Assembly: GCF_958979055.1 (NCBI RefSeq)
Contig: NC_084886.1
Span: forward strand, 3,181,001 to 3,245,000
Length of the DNA stretch: 64,000 nucleotides
Source: Alnus glutinosa
Lineage: Eukaryota; Streptophyta; Magnoliopsida; Fagales; Betulaceae
Direction: 5' to 3'
Numbering within the stretch: position 1 is the first letter of the stretch; each line of letters opens with the position of its first letter. The translations under genes were made by a program, and so were the position numbers. The notes beneath the pieces were generated by a model. That model was not told where the DNA came from. It searched no databases and was given only the letters and a program-made list of their open reading frames with translations. This document shows, in pieces, positions 13,051-25,139 of the stretch.

Positions 13051-13080
13051 CCACTAGAATAAGGGAAATCTTCTTCTCCA
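12345..13080. other. AT-rich spacer with a 40+ bp poly-A tract
   Basis: No gene or element boundary is visible. A long A run occupies about 13007-13049 and directly precedes the promoter-like region, so it might be the tail of an old retroposon, but no target duplication was recognised. Confidence 0.5.
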
Positions 13081-13089
13081 CGCGGTAGA

Positions 13090-14600
13090 ATGAGAACGTG
13101 TCCCCCTCCACATTTTCCCCTCCGCTACTCCTCCACGTTGCAGCTAGTCTTCTCTTCCATCGCCACTTCTCAAGTTTGCCCTGCAACGCGTGGAAGCCAT
13201 GCCCAAAGCTTCAGAGAAATACAGCCTTGCCCAACTCTGCCTTCTCCTTCCTATTTAAACCCAAACGAAACCTCCTTCTCCACACATCTTCTTCAGAAGC
13301 AAGCAGACGTAAGAAATCAAAGAACCCACCAGGTATCTCGTCTTCTCTGTTTCCTTTAAGAGTTTAATTGCTTTGCTTAAGTGATTGTATTCGGGTGATT
13401 CTGGGTTTTGTGATCTTGGATTTGTGGAAAATTTCCTGGAGTAAACCGAATGGGTAGTGGAATTTCTGGAAGATTTCTATTTGAGAAACCGTATGGATGG
13501 GTGATTCTCTGTAAATGGGCATTGTAAAATCTTTGAGTTTTGTTTTCGGTAGACCTAATGGGCATTAGTTTTGGGAAATTGTTGGGTTTGTAGATGTTGA
13601 AAATTCTGGGTAAATCACCGATATAGGAAGAACAGTTGTGTTTGTAATTTTTGGAGTTAGTTTGGTAATTTCTCTAGTGATTAGCCGAATGGTGTTGTTG
13701 ATTTTCTGATGAATCTATGGGTATAAATTCAGTTCTCCCTTCTGATTTTTGGGGTTGTTTTAGCTCTTTGGATTTCATTTCTTGGAGCTTAGTTCTTGAG
13801 GGTTTTTAGTTGTTATAAACGAAGTAATCTGATGATTTTGATGACTTCTCTTAATGAAGGGGAGATGCTATGGGAAAGTGTTATTTCTTTGTTGGTACAG
13901 AGAGTCATGGTTTGTGGGTATTTTAGAGAACTTGGTAATATTTTTGATATCCATTAGAGAACTTTATTACCCATAGGATATAAAATTATAAATATCAATT
14001 TTTAAACATACCCATTAGATCTCCAAAGGGATGATGTGTAGCATTATTCTTACATTAAACCTCTTATCTTGTAAAAAAAATAAATAGTATACATTAGTTT
14101 CTTGACGGCCTAAAAGAAATTGAAATACATTTGCTACTGTTGCTAATTATATGACCCTTTTTGATATTTCTGTTGCTTAAGTTGTCTGAGAATGTCTTTA
14201 GGGAATTTAGTTAGTGTATTGTTCTGGATTTTTATTTTGTGATACCCACTCGATATATGGCTCTTTTACACATTAATTGGCTTGGGTTGTACTAATTTTC
14301 AGATGTTAAAGATCTGTTCTCAACTCACAGAACAAAATTGTGACTATATTGGAATAGAAATTTCTTAAAATTGATTATCTTTTAAATACCTTCTAAAATA
14401 TTCTTGTGATCTAATCTAGGGAGAAGTTAGCTAAAATACTGCTAAGAAAATACCAGTTAAAGGAAACACTCTCTCAAAACCCCAGCGAAGTTTTAATAGC
14501 ACTTTTTTAAAAAGAAAAAGTCGGGAATTTTCTAAACTCTTTCAACTCTTTTAATATTACTTGTCTTTTTTTATATTACCATTATAATAATGCTCGTCAT
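13090..14600 (+). promoter_or_regulatory. Orphan promoter, leader exon and leader intron without a coding region
   Basis: A CT-rich segment leads to a TATA-like CTATTTAAAC at about 13248-13257. A CA-rich leader follows (CACACATCTTCTTCAGAAGC), ending CCACCAG with a splice donor GTATCT at about 13333. Behind it lie several hundred bases of T-rich, TTGGGTTTG-like text typical of plant 5' UTR introns. I see no coding exon before the LTR-like repeat at 14.6-15.5 kb. Frames through the leader (89 aa in two phases) show no known domain. It may be a decapitated gene, a promoter carried by an element, or a noncoding RNA gene. Confidence 0.4.
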
Positions 14601-14639
14601 ATGATGTGATTGAAATCTCATGTGGTTATACTTGGTTTA

Positions 14640-15515
14640 TATTTGATACATGTGCACCATATGAATAAAGTTTGTGAAATCATAGTCCCCAAAGTATGTG
14701 CACCACATACGAATAAAGTTGATGATATCATAGCATATGTGTTACACGTGCACCATATGAGCAAAGGTTGATGATATCATAGTATATGTTACATGTGCAC
14801 ACAGTTTTACCCATGCGGTACCATGTCATAGACAACCCGGATCATATATGTGTTATGTGGGTAGCATGTCAACCACATGGAAGGACGAAAGTGTGGGCTA
14901 TCGGCCAGGTGACCTTCACCTAGGAAAGTTCCCAACCTGGTACAGCTCTCTCCTGTGACGACAAGATGAGCCCATAGTCGTCCATTGGGAGGAGCCAAAC
15001 GTGCGCCGCTCATGGTTAAAAGTGGAATTGGTCCAAGGGAGGTTAAAACTTACACGCTATATAAATAATACATGCATTTGATCTAATTATATTTTATTTT
15101 ACTGTTTATTTATTTGTAGAAGTATTTGAACTCTATTTAGAATTCCTGAAAAGAAAATTACACTTTTATTATTGTGTTTTATTTACTGAGTTGTCAAACT
15201 CACCATTTTTTCCCCCAATATTTCAGATGACACTGTAGACCAGAGTCTTTTCTCTATGGATGGCATAGATCCTACCCCTAAGAGCAATAGATCTATAAAG
15301 ACCGGCCTGACTTTTGTATTGTGCATATTTTTTTTGAAATTCCTGGAATTATGATGTAATAACTAAAGAAGTACTATATATATATATTTATATAATGAAA
15401 TATAGCCATGTGCTATTTTTGGAAAATGTGTGCATGCTTTAAATTATATGGATGTTTTATAGCTCAAGTTCGTGTTCTCCTTATATCCCTAAACGGGGGT
15501 GTGACAGCTATAATA
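14640..15515 (+). mobile_element. Ty3/Gypsy-like LTR fragment with internal 48-bp repeats
   Basis: The segment TGAGTTGTCAAACTCACC, followed by a C/T-rich tract and TTTCAGATGA, and the end ACGGGGGTGTGACA, resemble phrases seen in LTRs of plant chromovirus-type Gypsy elements (from memory). No primer-binding site follows the GTGACA end, so it is not a 5' LTR. Three units starting GTGCACC(A/A)(T/C)AT at 14652, 14698 and 14748 share ATAAAG and GATATCATAG. No matching 5-bp duplication was found, so the left boundary is unknown. Confidence 0.42.
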
Positions 15516-15862
15516 TAAAAGTCTACTCTAACAAATTAGATGAGAAGCTTTTATTTTAAAAGCTTTGCTGGAAGTACTGTAAATTACATAATAACAGCTA
15601 AATATAATTATTATTACTAATTTAAAAGCTCTGCCGAAGATGCACTAACATTATAAAATAAAAATATGTTATAAAGTATGACTATTTTCTTAAAACTAAC
15701 GATTTTGTTGTGAAGGGAGTGTGCAGTTAAAATATTAAAAAACACACATTCCACGTCATGCTAGCAGCTTGATGTAACCACGTCATCGTAGTAAGACACG
15801 TATTTTAGGGGGACACTAGTTGTACTGGTTGTTTTTTTTTTTTTTGAAATGAACTTGTAATC

Positions 15863-16335
15863 TCATATATCATCAGGCAAATTATAATCAACGGCTACAA
15901 TTCCAGAAAGGCAGGATGGGTAAGAATCAAGCCACACATGGTTCAAATGATTAGCGACGATATATTTGGCAAGACAATGAGCTGCGTTATTTCCCTCACG
16001 ACCAACATGTTGGACTTCCCCCGACACAAAAAGACTAAGGATACCCTTAGTTTCAATAACCAAATTTCCGTATGAACCAGCCCCCTCCTCGTCATTGTGC
16101 AGCGCCAATATAACTTCAAGCGCATCCCCTTCTAAGATCACATGTGAATAGCCCAGGAAATGCCCAAAATCAACTCCTTTTCGAGCCCCCCACGCCTTTG
16201 CAGTAGCTGGGTCAGCTATGTATCGTTGGATAGAGCACGTTGACGCCAAAACCTTGCCTCTATGATCACGTGCAATGATCCCCACTCCCACCAACTTCTT
16301 TATTCGGTTCACAGCAGCATCCTAATTCAACTTGA
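15863..16335 (-). pseudogene. LINE RNase H domain, degenerate
   Basis: Non-LTR RNase H (RVT_3 type) at the end of ORF2. Visible motifs: DAAVNRIKKLVGVG, ARDHRGKVLA, VILEGDALEV and HVGREGNNAAHCLAK. A TAG stop (16322-16324) sits immediately before the first catalytic Asp (16319-16321). The usual catalytic Glu, in AEA-type consensus, appears as Lys in ATAKAWGAR. The later Asp and His are kept. These changes fit neutral decay. Confidence 0.88.
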
Positions 16336-16516
16336 TAACCCCTAGAGGAGGTTTGGACCACCGAATAAACATCGGCTATTGTCCTCGGGGAGTCATAGCT
16401 GGTGCATTCTCATGGAATTTCCTGTATTCCTCCAAAGTTTCAGCTGCACTTTTCATCGAATGGATGGGGGCTGCCAAAATTTCCTAAAAAACATAGCTAT
16501 TCCTGCCGAACCATAC

Positions 16517-16975
16517 TCATTGAGCAACCATCACAAATAATTCCACCTTCGTCCTTTCCAATCTACACCTCAATTGACCAAATAGTGACAGTAAATCCAC
16601 TGCAGAGAAGTTACACTTACTAAGCTTATTTGGGCACTCCGACCATAGTTCCCGAGCTGCAGAGCAACCCCATAATGCATGGTAACTAGACTCCACCTCT
16701 TGTTTGCACATTGGACAAATAGGATCATCCACCACCCTCCGTTTGTGAAGCTTCTCTTTAAATGGGAGAATATCATTGCATGCCCGCCAAATGAATAACT
16801 GGGCTGATCGTGAAATCTGCAAAGTCCATATGAAAGTCCAAATGGAACTCCTTAAGGATGAAACCGAGCAGTTACCTTGAAGGCGATTTCGCCTCTCACA
16901 TTCCAAATGATAAGCGCTGCGCACTGTGAATTGCCTGGTCATTGTCCCTACCAAAACTAGCCGATCCTGCATCAC
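16517..16975 (-). pseudogene. LINE zf-RVT (reverse-transcriptase zinc-binding) domain
   Basis: The translation contains FTVRSAYHL, then LFIWRACNDILPFKEKL and the zinc ligands in CPMCKQEVESSYHALWGC, the standard plant L1 zf-RVT layout just before RNase H. The frame ends in a stop at about 16517, so it is separated from the RNase H part by frame breaks. Confidence 0.85.
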
Positions 16976-19528
16976 CTAGGGGCTAATGGCTATGCTGCAT
17001 ATTTGCTCCACAATCTCCGCTGGGAAGATTTGCTCAGTTGAAAGTATGTTCCACCATTTGGTTTCTACATCAATGAGTTCGCATACCTTTGCATCCTGCC
17101 TTAGAACATGACATGGTGATTGGACAATGTGTGAACTAGTTAATGGAATCCATCGGTCCCCTCAAATTTTAACTTGCGTACCATCTCCAATACGCCATAG
17201 CATTCCTTCCTGCAGCACTGATTTAGCATTCCAAATATTGCGCCAGGCATATGAGGGGCGATAATCGAGAGAATACCCCATATAGTCACTGTTCGGGTAG
17301 TATTTTTCTCTCATCACCCTTGCAGCTAGCCAGCTAGAGTCCCAGGGAACTTTGACAGTTTCCAGCCCTGCTTAGCAAGCATGGAGAGGTTGAAACTGTC
17401 CAATTCACGATACCCCAATCCACCTGATTTTTTATTCCTACCAAGACCACTCCAAGCCATCCATGAGATTTTCCGATCGTTGTCCTTATGCCCCCACCAA
17501 ATTTTCAAAACAAAGAGTTAATTTCACGGCATAAAGTTTTGGGAAGTCAGAAAACACTCATAGGGTATGTAGGGATAGCTTGGAGAACAGACTTAATGAG
17601 AGTTTCCTTACCTGCATGGGACAAGAACTTCTCCTTTCAACCATTTATCCGCTTCCAAATTCTACCTTTAAGACTATTAAAAGTAGAAATTCGCAATCGT
17701 CCAATAAGAGTTGGCAAACCAAGATACGTCTCATACTGATTAGTAGAGCTCACACCCATAGATTGTAGTAGGGTGTCATGTACCTCCTCGCGGGTGTTTC
17801 GGCTGAAAAATATAGATGTTTTCTCCCGATTGGGTTGCTGGCCTGATGCAGCCTCATACCTTGCTAGTAGCCCTTGTATATGCCTCCATTCCTGTAGATT
17901 AGCATGACAAAAAAGAAGACTATCGTCCGCAAATGGTAAATGATTGATGCTAGTACCCCTTCAAGAAATTGGGATCCTGGTGATAGCACCTCTTCTTGCA
18001 TAATTATTTAGCATCGAACTCATCGCCTTCGTACATATGATGAAAAAATAAGGGGAGAGAGGATCCCCTTGGCGAATGCCTCTTTTAGGCACAATGTGAC
18101 TGTGAGGTTTCCCATTAATAAGGATGGAATAAGTAACAGTATGAACACAAGGCATAAGGGGATTAATCCACCATCTCGCAAAGCCGACCTTCCTCAACAT
18201 AGTCTCCAAAAAATCGCATTCAAGCTTATAACAGGCTTTGCTCATATCTAATTTCATAGCCATGAACCCCTCCTTCCCCTTTAATCGTGTGTCCATAGTG
18301 TGAAGAGTTTCAAAAGCCACCAAAATATTATCCGTTATGAGTCTCCCCGGGATGAAAGCACTTTGTTCCGGGGAGATAATAGCGGGTAAAACCTGTTTAA
18401 GCCTGTTGGTGAGCACTTTGGAAATAATCTTGTATAGAAGATTGCATAAACTGATCGGCCAGTAATCCTTAACATAAGATGGCGAGGTTACCTTAGGAAT
18501 AAGGCATAAATTTGTTGAATTGAGAGCAGCTTCAAAAGGTCCACCATTGAGGAAATGTAAGGCTGCTTGTGCTACATCCGATCACACCATGTCCCACGAA
18601 TTTTGGTAAAAGCCCGCAGAATAGTCATCCAGTCCCGGCGATTTCAATGGGTGCATTTGGTTTAGAGTGAATCGGACCTCGTCTTCAAGAAAAGGCCTAA
18701 GAAGCCTTGAGTTCATAGCTTCGGTAGCTCGAGGTTCCAGATTCTCCAAACATTGGTCAATTCTTGTCGGACCTTGAGAAGAGAATAAATGCTCATAATA
18801 GTCTAGAAATTGTTTACTTACCTCATTTTTCTTTTTCCAAACCCGGCCAGCATCATCAGTAATGCTCCGTATAGTATTCGTCTTCCTACGTTGGTTCACC
18901 CACGAGTGGAAGTACTGAGTGTTCCGGTCCCCATGTAGGTACCAGTTTTGCTTTGAGCGTTGCTTCCACCTCATATCTTGCCTCTCCAAGATTTTCTCAA
19001 TATCAGCTTGAAGGGTTTTGATTAGGGCTGGCAATTTTGACACGACCCGATAATCCGACACGAACACGACACGAAATTAGCGGGTTTGGGTTTATCATAA
19101 ACGGGTTTGGGTCTTAAACGGGTCGACCCGTTTATCTTGGCTTGGCGGGTCGTGTTGCGGGTGACCCGCCAGACACGATTAGTTTATTATTATTATTATT
19201 TTATATTTTTTATATTTATTTTTTATTTAAGAGAGTCAAAATTCCAAGCCAATACTTAAAATCTTGTATTATTAATATTTTAGTAAACGACTAATAATTC
19301 TCCGAGCTTGACTTGATATATATTTATAGTAAAAATTTAGCATCTCTAAATCTACTCAATATTTTATCTTATTCCTCTAAATAAAAAGTGTATGAATTAT
19401 ATGCTAAAGAAGAATAAAGCTTCATATTAATACAATGATTAAGCATCTAGATACTTAGATACAATGGTAATGTATGATTTACGATTCTAAGTATCTAACA
19501 ATTATTAGTCTTACTTATATACAATAAT

Positions 19529-19710
19529 GAGGAATGCTACATATCATCTCCTTGTCCTCTTTTTATCCTCCCAAAATTGATGTGGCTCTTAAAATCACCA
19601 TTGAATTTATGATAGATCATTGTTGGATTTTGATCCAATGGTGATTTTAAGAGCCACATCAATTTTGGGAGGACAAAAGAAGGATAAGGGGATGATACGT
19701 AGCATTCCTC
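19529..19710. mobile_element. Foldback MITE (182 bp) nested in the hAT element
   Basis: Almost perfect inverted arms: GAGGAATGCTACATATCATC at the left, GATGATACGTAGCATTCCTC at the right, and CCAAAATTGATGTGGCTCTT mirrored inside. It is flanked by the exact 9-bp repeat TACAATAAT at 19520-19528 and 19711-19719, pointing to Mutator-type transposition. The near identity of the arms suggests a fairly recent insertion. Confidence 0.93.
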
Positions 19711-22045
19711 TACAATAATTAGGTATATAGATTACATACGTAAGTATGAATTCATATTAATCATATGATGTAATCACAATTCCGACACATAATCATATTA
19801 TTCATATACAATGATAATGTGGTTCATATAATCAAAAAAAAAAAAATCATAATTAATATAAGACCATATGATTATATAATAATTATAATTGTTAATGTTA
19901 TTGAACTTAATATATGTTAGTTAATATTTATATTGACTATTGTTATATTTTTCATCATTATATACTTAAGAATCGTTAGATCACATTTTAAGATTTAAGA
20001 TCAAATGATAATACATTTTTGTTTGAGATCATATAATAATACTTAGATAATATGAAACAATTATTAGATCTATATTAAGTATGTAAGTATCTAAATTATG
20101 AATTGTTGTATCATAATTCATAAATATATAATTAGAAAATAAGCTATAAGTTTGAGTTCACACAATCACATTATTATAAGTATGTGTCACATAATCACAA
20201 ATTAAACTATGAACATTAAACAATTAAGTATGTGCTCAAAGTCCTAGACTATTAGTTGCATTATCTCTTTATGACTTTAAGTCTTGAATTTTTAAAATTT
20301 CAAGACAAAACTATAAGGGAAAGAAAATTTCCTTTAATGAAACAATTTAAGATTAATTTTCAAAATTCAAACTTTGCATTAAATTTCACCTAAATTTCTA
20401 TAAGTTTCCTGTAATTATTATTAAGCATATAATTATGTAAACAAAGTTTTTCTCTCTCTCTCTTTTTTCTTTTTTTCTTTCTTTTTTTTTTTAAAAAAAA
20501 AAGAGTTTCAACCGGTTTTTTTTTTATTTTTTATTTTGTTAGCTTTAGCTTTGAAACGGTTCGTTTTAGGAGTCATGAGTGTTTTTTTTTTTTTAATTAA
20601 ATTATATATCTATTAATTCAATGTTATAGATTTTTTTATTTTTTATTTTTTTTACGCATTATTCGGAAAGTTCTCAACTGTGTGATTATTTTCTATTCAA
20701 TCGCAGTCGTTTAATTTTTATGATGGGTTATAGTTGTAACGCACAGTTCAGACAAGAATTTTTATGGTGTTTCTCACACACAAGTCATTCATTTGATCCA
20801 AATTTATTATATTGTGTGCTAGTAAGGGTATTATAACTTTAACTATAAGTTTTTAATAAATTGATGCAGTAGTCAACATAGCATTTACTACTTCAACCAC
20901 TAAAAAATTATATAAAAAATGTTTGAGTTATTACAAAATTTAATACAAAGTCATTTACAAATGAATGTGACAATTTGTAATTAGTAAAGTAATTAAGAAT
21001 GTATGATTAACAAATTAATGGCTATAATTATTTCAAACTATATAAGAAAATAAATCAGTATCTAAAATATTGTGTATAACAAATGGCAAGAAATTTCAAT
21101 AGAAAATTCTGATATCAGACTAATAAGTCAAATATCTAAAATATATTCTTCTAACATTATTCTAACCGTGCTTATTTAGTTTAGTAGTCTTGTTGGGTTG
21201 GTTAATTAATCGTGCTAAAGCGTGAAGAGAAATTGACCCATTTTAGTTAATTATAATTTATAGCGGCAGAATCTATTCAAGTAGAAATGCCTTGGTTTAG
21301 TTATATCCCAATTAGTTATTTTTTTCCTAGTTTTGAAAACGCCTATCACGCGTGGTTTATTGAATTCGCCCTCGGTTTTGCTTCTTTTGAGAACTCGGCA
21401 GAGGCACAGTCCTAATGCACGCACGTCGCACGACGTATGCTGCTCCAAAAATAACGTTTCATTCCTTAATTTTCTAGGCCGTGCGATCTTTTGTTGGTGA
21501 ATTTGAACCGTTGATTTCGAGATTAATTGCATACAGCTGTAACCAACTATCCGGTTTGTCCTACCCCGAGAAAACATATGGTGTAACTGGTGCTTAAATT
21601 AATCGTGTGCTCACTCTCACTAGATTTGATCCAACTTTAATTTCTATATATCATGAAGTTGATTATATAATTAACGGTTAGGATCATAAGTAGCCCTGAT
21701 TTCAGCTGTATATTGGCGTAGAGAATTATTCTCAGCCATCAACCACAACTCTTAGCAGTCACTTCCCCTCATTTACACAAACACGAAACCACTCATCAGC
21801 CATGCACCCCAAACATTCAGAGACTCACAACCTATCAATAATTCAATATCTTCTCCAACTCTCCAATCCACTCCAGAAAAACAATTTCCCTCTCCCCTTG
21901 TGCTTTTATATCTAAATTTCTAATATTCCATTCAGACAAACACCCCATGAATTTCTCCTTACTCATAACTCCTTGATCCTTGCGTAGCTATTAAGATCTC
22001 TATTGCCGAAGGCCACCATGGATTCATTACAGAAAGTGAGTGCCG

Positions 22046-22136
22046 GTGACGAAGATAAAAGTCATTGGAGCAGATCTACCTCCACTCGCTGCCCATCAAG
22101 GAGTGCCACATTGTGCACCAGATCCGCACATCGTGA
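22046..22136 (+). pseudogene. Captured fragment of cytosolic ribosomal protein uS5 (RPS2)
   Basis: Frame 22065-22136 reads LEQIYLHSLPIKE followed by CHIVHQIRTS and a stop. The first 13 residues match the conserved eukaryotic uS5 segment around SLEQIYLHSLPIKE, and the next residues are a diverged version of the following uS5 stretch. Bases just upstream (AAGATAAAA) fit the Lys-Ile-Lys that precedes it in uS5, but in a shifted frame. The fragment is inside the hAT element, 154 bp from its right end. A different frame starts at an ATG in strong context (GCCACCATGG, 22018) and gives a 46-codon chimeric frame through the same bases. It cannot make a ribosomal protein. Confidence 0.75.
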
Positions 22137-22397
22137 TTTCACGGGTCGTGTCGGGTGACCTGTGAAATAATCGTGTTCGTGTCGTGTCTTGAGCCCCGAC
22201 CCGTTAACATAAACGGATCATGTTTGGGTCTAGTTTAAACGGGTCACTGGTCTTAACGAGTCGTGTCGGGTACCCATTTTGCCAGCCCTAGTTTTGATAG
22301 CCCCTACAAAGGCTAGATTTGCACGGCTTTGGAGGGACAGTAACTCTTCCTTTTTCTTCTTTAAAATATCGGCTGCCCTTCCGAACTTACTTTGACT

Positions 22398-23266
22398 CTA
22401 CAACGAAAGAGTTTTTTGACAAGATGCCAACCTGCTTTGCACATCCCCAATCGGACTCAAATCTGCACTGTTGACCTCCCAAGCTGCACAGACAAGGGCT
22501 TGGTACTCTTCATCCTTCACCCAACCAGCCTCAAATTTAAAACCACGTTTGAAAGAATATTGTTCAGTCTGAAAGGAAACGTGAAGAGGGTGATGATCAG
22601 AAGTGCAAGAGGCCAATACATGGACTGCTACTGATTGAAAATGGGAGCACCATGCACTGTCAGCCACTGCTCTATCCAACATTTCTTTCGTAAAAGATCC
22701 ATCCATACGATGATTACACCATGTGAACTTAGGTCCGATAAACCCTAAATCATCTAAATCACAGGCTTCCAAAGCTTCACGAAACCCTACCATTTGTGAT
22801 TCTCGTCGGATAGCCGCCCCTTCCTTCTCTAATTGTTCCACAATCTCTTTGAAATCCCCCGCATAAAGCCATGGTAAAGGGAGAAAAGACTTTAAAAGTT
22901 TTAGAAGAGCCCAAGACTCTCCCCTACGAGCACAATCGGGGTCACCTAAAAACCTGTAAATTGCCAAAAAGAATTTCCCTCAGCATCCTTTATCACTGCA
23001 TGGATATGAGACCAAGAATAATTATAGATTTCTAAGTCCGGACCTTCCTTCCATAACAAGGCGAGACCTCCATTCCTTCCAACAGGATTCACTACAAACA
23101 ACCCCGGGAAACCGAGTCTACATCGAATGAATTCCATTTTCTTATGCGTACTAAGTGTTTCCATAAGAAACAGGAAGCTGGGTTTCTTTTCCTTCACCAT
23201 TTGATGAAGATCGCGAACTGCCCGAGGGTTCTCAAGCCCTTGGTAGTTCCAACTGAGACAACTCAT
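22398..23266 (-). pseudogene. LINE APE-type endonuclease domain, frameshifted
   Basis: Starts MSCLSWNYQGLENPRAVRDL with the conserved Asn, then FLMETL with the catalytic Glu. A frame change occurs at about 22946-22967 between QFTGF and GDPDCARRGESW. The second part has PWLYAGDFKEI, where the usual GDFN Asn is Lys, and the terminal SDHHPL catalytic pair. The frameshift and the Asn-to-Lys change both argue against activity. Confidence 0.92.
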
Positions 23267-24536
23267 TGTGGCAGGCGGGGCTGATCTTAAGCCGCCGCCT
23301 TTGCCAACATATCATCTGTCCCGTCTTCAAGCTTACACTTCTTGAGTCCCGACCCTTGAATAGACGTGAGTGGTAAAAGCGTGTCAACAGGGGATGTATG
23401 ACTCTCACTTGCTGGGATAAAGTCCCCGGTTACCCCTCGAGCATTCCTTTTCCATGAACGGGTTTTAGTCAGCTTTGTACAGGACGACAAAACAGATGCA
23501 AGAAGAGTAGTAGCATTTGATGAAGAGCCAACCAAAGGAAGCTGTGAACCTGCAGTAGTTGCAGCATCCCCCACGGACCCCCCCACCAGCGTGACACCTG
23601 GTTTTGGGGGACTATCCTTAATCGACCCTAACGTGGCAGCATGCATCGTGGGATAGGTGACATGGGAAGAACTAATAGAGTGCTTACAATACCAACTCCA
23701 GAAGACCCACCCAAAGCATGCACACCCACAGTGTCTGCCCCGTACCCCTCTACAGAAAGTAGGGATTCTTTTACGTGAATGTCCACGACACCTGGGGATA
23801 AAACAGGAAGCGGTTGATTTGGGGAATCGACAGTAGTTGTGCCAATCATCAATCTCCCTTCCTGGCGCTCCACATCAACCCCACTCAGAGAACAAGTCGA
23901 GACAATAGGAGCATTAGTCATAGAACATGACTGAAACTGTGGAACCGTTTCCAGGCCCCCGTGGTTGCTGACAGATGATGGCTCCTCCGTATGATCGGCT
24001 GTGACACCACCCCCCTATGTACTAGCAGTCGCCTAGCCAGACAAGTGTGTTTTATCGCCTCCCACAAGTGGAAAACTCCTCCGATACCGAAAATCGTTAG
24101 CACACAACCAATTTCCCCATCTCTTGACCGGATTATCTCCATTTAGGCGAAAATTGTTACCTCCCGTGCAGGTAAATTGACCATGCACAATTCTTCCACA
24201 ATGATAACAGAATTGAGGAAGTTTTTCATATCTGAAAGAAACCAAGACAGATTTACCATTAAGAATGAGATCCCGTCCTCTGTTGAGAGGCTAGTTAAGA
24301 GCCAGATGAATTATGATATGCAAACACCGACCCTAGCCCACTCCATCACCTGTGACATCCACCTCCTCAACCCTACCAATTGATGAACCCACCTCGCTAG
24401 TCATGCATGTAAGTGGTATGTCATGCACCTGCACCTAGAATAGTGCACGACCAAAATCCATATGAAGAGGGGAGATACTATCGTCCATTTCTTTGAGAAC
24501 CAGAACACAGTGGTCAAACAACCAAGGACGACTGAC

Positions 24537-25008
24537 CACTACAAAAAAAATTGCAATTTGCCACATGCACTTCGCCATGTGTACAGACAGAGTATACGTG
24601 GCGAACAGTTTGCCACGTGTCATTGGACATGTGTGTGGCGCGTGTTAGATCCGGTTGTAGCTAAATGCACATTTTGCCGTGTGTACTGAAATACACGCTG
24701 CTGACAGTTAGCCGCGTGTATTTAGTACACGCGGCTAACAGTCTGCCACGTGTACTCAATACACGTGGCCACTTGGCTGCGTGTATTTCAGTACACGTGG
24801 CAATTTATTTTTTTATTTAATTTAAATTTTTATTTAATTCTTTTTTAAATTATTGATTGTATTTTTAATAACTGAAAAAGGAAAACCACACGTGTGGTTT
24901 TCCTGAACGAGCAAGTTTAGTAGAGAGAGAGAGAGAGCAAGAGAGCAAGCGAGAGTCGGGAAGGCCGGCCACGCGGTAGTCGGGGAGCTGGCCGGTGGTG
25001 TAGTACTG

Positions 25009-25039
<31 letters not shown>

Positions 25040-25087
25040 ACACGTGCAGTATTTAACGAAATTTTTTTTCCCTTTTCAAATATTTAA

Positions 25088-25139
<52 letters not shown>

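Larger units (their letters stand above)
19023..22290. mobile_element. Non-autonomous hAT element (3268 bp) inside the LINE
   Basis: Ends are TAGGGCTGGCAA on the left and TTTTGCCAGCCCTA on the right, flanked by the exact 8-bp duplication GTTTTGAT at 19015-19022 and 22291-22298. Subterminal regions are packed with CGACACGA/TCGTGTCG and AACGGGTC repeats. No transposase motif is visible, so it depends on another copy. It carries a nested MITE (19529-19710) and a ribosomal protein uS5 gene fragment near the right end. The interior (20-21.6 kb) is AT-rich; a 108-codon minus frame at 21251-21577 was not recognised. Confidence 0.94.
16976..22397 (-). pseudogene. LINE reverse transcriptase region, split by the hAT element
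   Basis: Going downstream in the element: KNWYLHGDRNTQYF-like text (KQNWYLHGDRNTQYFH) near 18950, LTNRLKQVLPAIISPEQSAF near 18390, LDMSKACYKLE (block A, first Asp kept), KRGIRQGDPLSPYFF near 18060, and FADDSLLF (the ADD active site) near 17925. A TGA separates the GIRQGDPLSP segment from the FADD segment, and further stops occur past SHAGKETLIKS. Upstream, the frame continues on the far side of the hAT insertion at 22291-22397. The enzyme is therefore broken in several places. Confidence 0.9.

Noticed and set aside
13001..13367. Frames of 61-89 codons in the promoter-like region
   Set aside because: Three different phases are open at similar lengths, as expected for CT-rich DNA; none has a domain, and a leader exon is the simpler reading.
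21251..21577. 108-codon minus frame within the hAT element
   Set aside because: No recognised motif and no transposase signature (no hAT dimerisation-like block), so it is treated as chance.
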